Below are positions 58,028-64,000 of a stretch of 64,000 nucleotides of DNA, piece by piece (position 1 is the stretch's first letter; each line of letters starts with the position of its first letter). Origin of the DNA: Eutypella sp. D-1. Taxonomy: Eukaryota > Ascomycota > Sordariomycetes > Xylariales > Diatrypaceae. A program made the translations under genes and the position numbers. The notes under the pieces are model-generated. The model saw only the letters and a program-made list of their open reading frames with translations. It was not told the origin of the DNA and searched no databases. The DNA lies in assembly GCA_023313575.1 (NCBI GenBank), contig JAJTTP010000009.1:310001-374000 (forward strand). The letters are read 5' to 3'.

Positions 58028-58955
58028 AATTTTGCTCTGCCTTTAATGTATCGCTGGATGCCATATAACGAGATCTAATAAATTCGAACAAGGAGTGGCA
58101 CCTGCCTACATCTCAAAGCTGTGGTGGGCGACAGTGATTTATAATGCTGTTTACAGGCCGCAACGCACCATGCGGGCTCGCTGGTCCCATGCCAATAAAT
58201 ACGTTGTGCAATACTGTCTCCTACATTTCTCGGCAATTACCTAAATTGGGAGAAGCCCCGCTGCTCCGGGTATCGAACCCGACGGGCAACCACGTATATT
58301 GAATGCATATCACTACGAATCAACATACATTTTACAAGACCACACCCCTTTCCTTCACCATGCGTTTTGTGCTTACTCGTAGGCCCACAGCCTCATTTTC
58401 GGTGAATATCGCATAGACCCGTGGTATTGAGGCACATGCTATTGTACTGGGACACATTAATATAAGATGGAAGTGAAGGTCGTATGGGGGCTGGGGGCGT
58501 TGTCACGTCGCCTGCACTGGCATAGCCTTCTCGCTCATGCGCAGAGGCATCTGCATGCGCCAGTTCTGCAGGTAATCTGCAAGTACAATACAGGCAAACC
58601 AATTATAATTTGCCACGTCTGGCTCGATCTACCCGACGAACTCCTAAGCCACTGTGAATACTACGCCAGCAAACTCGGAGGGTGACTTTGGCGGCCTCTA
58701 TTTATGGCGCAGCCTTGCTTACAATCCTTATCTAAAACTGGTTATCTACTCCGGTAATCACTATGCACAGTAGGTCGCTGTCATTTATTCGTCGACTGAC
58801 CTATCGCTACTAGAATAAGTCTCCCACGATCAATTCAAAGCAATGGGCATCAGCATTTTCACCTTCTGTCCCAAGAATGGACAAGGAAACAGCAAAACAG
58901 CAAGGTATGGACGGCTAAGCAAGAAACCCGTGAACGCGTTATTTACCGCATAGCA
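58028..58955. other. Divergent promoter region, NLR and coiled-coil genes
   Basis: 0.93 kb. It contains a T-arm-like sequence at about 58262-58290 (see rejected list) and possible ATG-bearing leader at 58842 (encoding MGISIFTFCPKNG...), which ends after 36 codons and does not splice in frame by any junction I found. No other feature. Confidence 0.45.
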
Positions 58956-61502
58956 ATGCTATCCTACAAAGAAAAGAATGATCGAGGCAAAGGTCTTGCG
59001 GGTCGTGGTTTCCAGGAACCATCAGAGTCCGATTCTGCCGGGGCTTCAGGCCCCAATCCGCACAATACCCAATCGAAGGACAATACCCAAGACCGGACCA
59101 GCAAAAAAGGCCAAGACCAAGATATTGCAGATCGCAGAAGGTCGAGAAGTCAACGTGGACGCACCGTTAGCGAGACACGTACAAGTAGATACCGGGCATC
59201 TCGCCCATCCTTCAGGAACCGAAGCACTGAACGGACTACGAATTTCACCGATATGGATATCGCTCATCACGACTGGAGGAATAGTCGGAGAAGATCTACG
59301 ACGACAGGCACCGGCGGAGTACCTTCGCAGTATCACAATCGGGATCTTTATGCCGGAATGCTGCCGTACGATAACTGGAGCGGCGGGAACCCACATGCGC
59401 AACGTAGTCACGGTGACTACATTGGGACGGGACAATATGCTACACCATACAATCTGCAGCAGTACAGATGGTCACCACGGCCGCCGCCCCCACCACCTCC
59501 AACGGACATTCCTGCTGCTCCACAAAGCCCGCAACCTATCACAAAAGAAAATTATGAGATACCCTTACAACAGATCAGGGAGCTAATTCAGAAAAAGGAA
59601 GAAGAGAGAGAGGCAAAGGACACCGAGAAGCAAGTGATGAGACAGCAACTGGACGAGATTAGAGTGAAAATAGAGCAAAGAGAGGCAGAAGCCAAACAAA
59701 AGGAGTTTGAAACACGGATAAGGCAAGAAGCCGAACTAAGGTTCCAGCAAAAGGTGGAGATGATGAAAAAAGACGAAGAGGCTAGGATGGAAGAGATCAC
59801 GAAAAGGTACAAGCAAGAAGTGGAAGAACTGACAAAAACGACTCGTCAAGTGCTCCAGGCTGAGAAGAGGGCTGAGGCCGAGGAGGCGAAAAGGGAGGCG
59901 GAGACCCTTGCTCGGATCGAGAGAGAGGTGCGTCACAAGCTCGAAATACAACACGAACACGAGAAGAGGGCCGAGAATGAGCAGGCGAAAAGAGAAGCGG
60001 AGTCTATCGCCAGGATTGAGAAAGAGGTGCGTCACAGACTCGAAACACGACACGAACACGAGAAGAGAGCCGAGCATGAGCAAGCGAAAAGAGAAGCGGA
60101 GTCTATCGCCAGGATTGAGAAAGAGGTGCGTCACAGACTCGAAACACGACACGAACACGAGAAGAGAGCCGAGCATGAGCAAGCGAAAAGAGAAGCGGAG
60201 TCTATCGCCAGGATTGAGAAAGAGGTGCGACTTAAGCTCGAAGCCCAACAACAGCAGCAAGAGTTGGAGCTGAAAGAAAGACAGGCAAAAGATGCCGCTA
60301 AAGTAAAATCAGACGAAACTCTGCGGAGGCAGAGCCCAGGGCCTGCAGGAGACCGTGGAACGGCACAGAGTACGGTACAGGGGGGTTCTGAGGAAAGCAA
60401 GATCAGGGAAGTCCTCCGAGAGTTCAAGGAGGAGATGAGGGCCGAGTTCTACGGTGAAAACGGGCGGTTTCCGTTATCCCCGTCGTATCAACGCGAGCCT
60501 AACTCAACCCACTACGGCGAAAGGTCAGTGTCTGATTATATCCCCCGGCTGCCATAGAATTATCACGAGACGGTAGCTCCATTCCATTACATGGCTCTAA
60601 CCTTCGGTAGAATGGTCCCAATCGCTACTAGGAAACCCCGCGTCTTGCATGCGAGAATGCCGTCGATGATGTCTAATGGTTATGGAATAGGGGACATGGA
60701 CCCTTATCCGCGAAAGTCAGGTGATCGATATGTTCCACCTCCTCACATACATGACGATGACAACATACCCACCACGAGTGCGAGGGATTCCTCGTATAGG
60801 CGTGCCGAATACCCCAACTCGACTGGCCAAGTCGAGACCCCACACAACTCTCCTGATATGGATGAAGGCTCTGATTGTTCTACAGTGATCCCGCCTACGG
60901 CAGCTTCTAGAGCGAGAAGCAGCGTATCGGGACTCAATTCCCAAGAGAGCAATTTCCACCTAGATTTGGGCATGGGCCATGGCCGCACAGCGGAAGCCCC
61001 TAATAGACCGGACGACGAAGATCAAGAGCGAGGTAGTCAGAAAACACGCCACGATTTACCACAAGAGGTAAATACCATAAACGGTCACAGAAGCCATCAC
61101 AATAACAGCAGGGCAAGAACTTCCCCTCTGCCGAAAGCCCCAGAAGTCCCACGGTTATATACCGAAAATACCTCGTATGCCGACTCGGTAGGGGAATCGT
61201 CAAGACCGGAGGCAAGTGAACCGGACCATGAGAGGCCGCAAATAATACCAGGAAAGGGTCCTGTCCGACGGACAGTACACGGTGTTCCTCCGAGTCCTAC
61301 GGGCCGGTCTTTCCAATACGGTCGACATGACACGGACAGGCAGGAGAACATATCCAGAGCGAGTTCTGATTCAGAGAGCCCCTATATTGATTATTACGAT
61401 GACAATGACGTATTTCGAGGTCGGCGAGGGGGTATGGCGGCGCACCGGCGGATCGACCGTCGAGATAACAGGAGGGCTGGCGTTGCATATTTCCAGAGTT
61501 AG
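58956..61502 (+). CDS. Large disordered, coiled-coil protein with 33-residue repeats
   Basis: Two exons, 58956-60523 and 60611-61502, joined over an 87-nt intron (GTCAGT donor; CTAAC branch and GGTAG acceptor) that removes an in-frame TAG; 819 residues. No enzyme domain. Residues 1-170 are Arg/Ser-rich and disordered, with a PPPPPPP run at about 175. Then a highly charged Glu/Lys/Arg/Gln coiled coil spans about 205-450, including four 33-residue repeats around EQAKREAESIARIEKEVRHR. The C-terminal third is again disordered and rich in Arg/Ser/Asp/Pro (SSYRRAEYPNSTGQ, KGPVRRTVHG). Such proteins are common in Pezizomycotina, but no function is established. It is divergent from the NLR gene with 0.93 kb between starts. 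The start is the first in-frame ATG. Confidence 0.75.
59880..60275 (+). repeat. 99-bp tandem repeat, four units, in coding sequence
   Basis: Units begin at 59880, 59979, 60078 and 60177. Units 2 and 3 are almost identical, unit 1 is diverged and unit 4 differs at its 3' end. 99 is a multiple of 3, so the frame and heptad-like register are kept, and copy number can vary without a frameshift. Because of this, other frames also stay open through the array. Confidence 0.9.
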
Positions 61503-64000
61503 ACCAGGTAGACGCCACGGCCAATTAAGCCTAAATACATTTGGTCACTATATAGGGGCAACCTCAAGGCTCGGACTTTCTAAAGCAAGGAACCCTAGGC
61601 TCGAAGATCACTTGGGTTTACAGGGGGAATCGCCTAATCTGTAACTAATAGTGGTCCTTCTGTCTTCATTGTAACACATGATTCCTACTATATACTTTTA
61701 CCTAAATCTCTTCTGGACGTGATAGTCATGTGTTGTCATAATACTTCACTGGTGACCGGAGGCCTTGCCTTCATCCTTGCCTTCACCGTGTTACCCCTGA
61801 GTCTCTCCCCCCGGGCCGGTTACGTAAGTCGCAGCTGCGAAAATAAGTGGGACTACCCCTGAGACATAAGTGGGTCAAGGACATGAGCCCGTCCAAGGTA
61901 CTACGAGGGCGTTCCAATCAATGCAAAACAGTATCGCATACTCCAGCCCTTCTTCCATTTCCGTTTTACCGCGAGATGGGTACAGAATAATTGAGGGCAT
62001 GAGTGAATTTTCGAGTTCAGCGATGGGGAGTCGGTATGGATAAGATATGGTGAATGCCTACTGTGATGGCACCAATCCTAGGCCACCACCACAATGGGAT
62101 AACAACGACTACAATAGACACCCATTCAATGCCAGTACGGCCCCACGTTTCTGGCCACATTGAATGCCCGGCCAGGCTGATTGTAGCTGCTATACCTATT
62201 TTATTTTTAGTCGGTATAGGTGGCCCGGATCCTAGGATTCGATTCTTTCATCCTCTTTTTTCCTTACCTTTAGATAGTAATATAGAGATTGGCCAAGCCA
62301 GCGTGCCAGACCCTGGATCCCATACCTCCCCGTTACACCTACGTAATACCATCGCCGCAGAGTTTGGGGCCGGTCGGCTGGCGTACCCGGGGTTTGAAAT
62401 TGCAGTCGCACATCTCGTCTGACGTGAAAACCCACGACGCGATTGCGAAGACGAGAGATATTATTATTAAATACGCCCAGTAAAAGCCTTTGGCTTTTAC
62501 TCCTTGGGTTCATCTACATAAATCCCTTCGCTTAAGAAACCCCGCTGCCGGGTAAAACTTAAGCGCCCCCTTTTCGCTCCTGCCTCGCAGCGGCAACGCT
62601 GCGTCCTCTGCTATAACTAGAGTACTGCTCACCCAGCAGTCTAGTCAGGTTTTGCCCAACCTGGCACCAAATCATAAGACCGCAGGACGGCCCCCCCATC
62701 GTCTACCACGTATACCCTTCGCCGCTCGCCCGCGCCGGGCTCGCGGCGTTCCCGCTTCAGCTTTTCCTTTTCTCCCCCTATACCATCTGCTTTATGGAAC
62801 TCCTGAAACCTCCCCGTGAAAAGACGAGAGATATATTACACCAAAAACCACGAATAATGCAAGAGTATTTAGGCACTTTGACAGCAATTGGCCGCTGCTA
62901 CCATTATATAAGCACGAAGGCAAGAAGGCGAAGGACGAGGTCCGGCTGGGATGATAAGCCACCTAGTTCGGCCAACCGGACGCGTGCCTCAAGGCATAAA
63001 ACAGTGAACGTGACGCGCTTCCCAGCGACGAAGGTGCTCAGCGGGGAGTGCTTCTACAGCTCCGCATACATACCTATTCAAATCCATGCCGATAACAGTT
63101 GCTGCAGGGGAGAGAGCGCGTATCATACACGTCCGTCGGGCCTTATATACTCGTGTGTCCGGGGCGACCCGAGCCAGTGACGATACGCGGAAGGCCGAGC
63201 CATGTTTCCAAGAGCTGCCTTTCAAGCAAGTTCAAGTCGACGACGTTGCGGGGTTCTTCCCGGCAGGAGCACGAGGCTTTGCGGTTTTGCCTTGGAGGGA
63301 AAACTTGGCTTGCTGGGCGAGGGAAGCCGGGCGAGGCTCAGCGCTCGCGCCGTTTGCAGAGTTTGTGCGATGTTTAAGTTTCAAGAGGCCTGAAGTCGCA
63401 CAACTCCCTTGAGAGGTGAAGCAACCCGGAACCCCTGGCAAGCCTTCATCACAGCAGTCTAGCTGCCGGCGTGATAGGCGTGATTCGCAATCGCAGGGAG
63501 GCCATGCCGCGCTTGCACACGAGAAAGAGAACGGGGGGTTGGTGGTAAGGCCCCCCCCCCCCCCAGCCTTGGGTGGTACGAATACCGTTCGTTGTACACG
63601 TGCACCCCTCCGCCTCTGTGATAAGGGATACCAAACTTGGTCGGTTGGTTGTTGGAGTTTGCGATGCAAGTTGATGCAACCCCCGGCACCGTGATACAAG
63701 GGTTAAGTTGTTTTTCTTCCAAGTGAATTGTGTGCGATGGAAACCGTTTCGGGGCCTTGCCGTCGTGCAATCAATCAATCAGTTATTCCAAGGTTAGGGT
63801 AGGGGAGTTGTTATTCTTGGCTACTAAGTAGTTAAGCCACCCCAGCCTGAAATTCAGTGACGTGGCGGGACGCGTGCGCTGTGGCAGCGGGGTGCGGGAC
63901 TGTTATGGGGCTCGTGCGGTGGCTCAAAATTTCACCAGTAAGGTTTTTTTGCTCTTTGCCCCGACGTCATGGTAATGTTTGGGTTGTTTACCCGGAATGG
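61503..64000. other. Right flank, possible orphan exons, no clear gene
   Basis: 2.5 kb. A splice-compatible pair, 61921-62033 and 62082-62163 (48-nt intron, GTATGG...CCTAG), would encode a Pro/Asn-rich tail (RPPPQWDNNDYNRHPF) ending TGA. It may be extra 3' exons of the coiled-coil gene, or a remnant of another. A hairpin AAAAGCC-TTT-GGCTTTT lies at 62482-62498. A C(14) run lies at about 63551-63564. Overlapping GC-rich frames at 62794-63180, 63086-63412 and 63232-63699 show no family resemblance. Confidence 0.4.

Noticed and set aside
58262..58290. tRNA-like T-arm (GGGTTCGATACCC on the minus strand)
   Set aside because: The T-stem and loop look right, but no matching 5' acceptor stem, D-arm or anticodon arm is found at the required distance. 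Likely chance or a tRNA fragment.
59736..60260. Long antisense open frame (174 codons, repetitive Leu/Phe/Ser)
   Set aside because: It is the mirror of the 99-bp coding repeat: because the unit is a multiple of three, open frames appear in other registers too.
59880..60275. CRISPR-like direct repeats
   Set aside because: Repeats are adjacent without spacers, lie inside a coding frame, and the genome is eukaryotic.
63086..63699. Overlapping open frames of 90-155 codons near the right end
   Set aside because: GC-rich, low-complexity, several registers open at once and none resembling a protein family.

Overview
The window is nuclear DNA of a filamentous ascomycete, most likely a plant-associated Sordariomycete. 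Genes carry many short GT-AG introns of about 46-110 nt, the 3' intron ends often show a CTAAC-like branch site, and the gene set is typically fungal: a class II peroxidase, a pectin methylesterase, an SNM1/Artemis-like nuclease, a DUF2456 membrane protein and a NACHT-ankyrin NLR. A 15-kb AT-rich block almost devoid of CpA/TpG, but still holding CpG, looks like repeat-induced point mutation (RIP). I cannot name the species.

Layout. 1-2090: no recognisable gene. 2091-8672: class II peroxidase, an unknown basic/acidic protein, a flavin monooxygenase and an F-box protein. 9772-15735: a Dal5-type anion permease with ten exons, a sugar porter and a TcmP/LCM-type methyltransferase. 17252-19529: an SNM1/Artemis-like nuclease. 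20792-24298: a small beta-trefoil lectin convergent with a PI-specific phospholipase C. 25639-30808: an unknown protein, an MFS carrier and a DUF2456 membrane protein. 30964-37886: an aldehyde dehydrogenase, a cytochrome P450 and a secreted pectin methylesterase, all on the minus strand.

38841-54531 is a dead transposon nest. A Ty1/copia element (plus strand, about 200-bp LTRs) holds a Ty3/gypsy element (minus strand, about 415-430-bp LTRs) and a solo gypsy LTR in the opposite orientation. About 2.1 kb of the copia integrase/RT region occurs on both sides of the gypsy element, and the gypsy element lacks matching target-site duplications. Ectopic crossing-over between two gypsy copies in two copia elements explains this best.

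54640-61502, right against the nest, holds an NLR-like NACHT protein with 12 ankyrin repeats and a Gly/Ser/Gln-rich N-terminus (minus strand). It is divergent from a long charged coiled-coil protein with a 99-bp tandem repeat (plus strand). From 61503 to the end I see only a possible pair of orphan exons.

Functionally the window mixes plant-polymer attack (peroxidase, pectinesterase, sugar porter), small-molecule oxidation (FMO, P450, ALDH), nutrient uptake (Dal5-like permease), signalling and repair (PLC, nuclease), and non-self recognition candidates (NLR, lectin). There is no PKS, NRPS or terpene synthase, so I do not call a secondary-metabolite cluster. All exon structures were read by hand from splice signals and family expectations; every spliced model given keeps a continuous reading frame.
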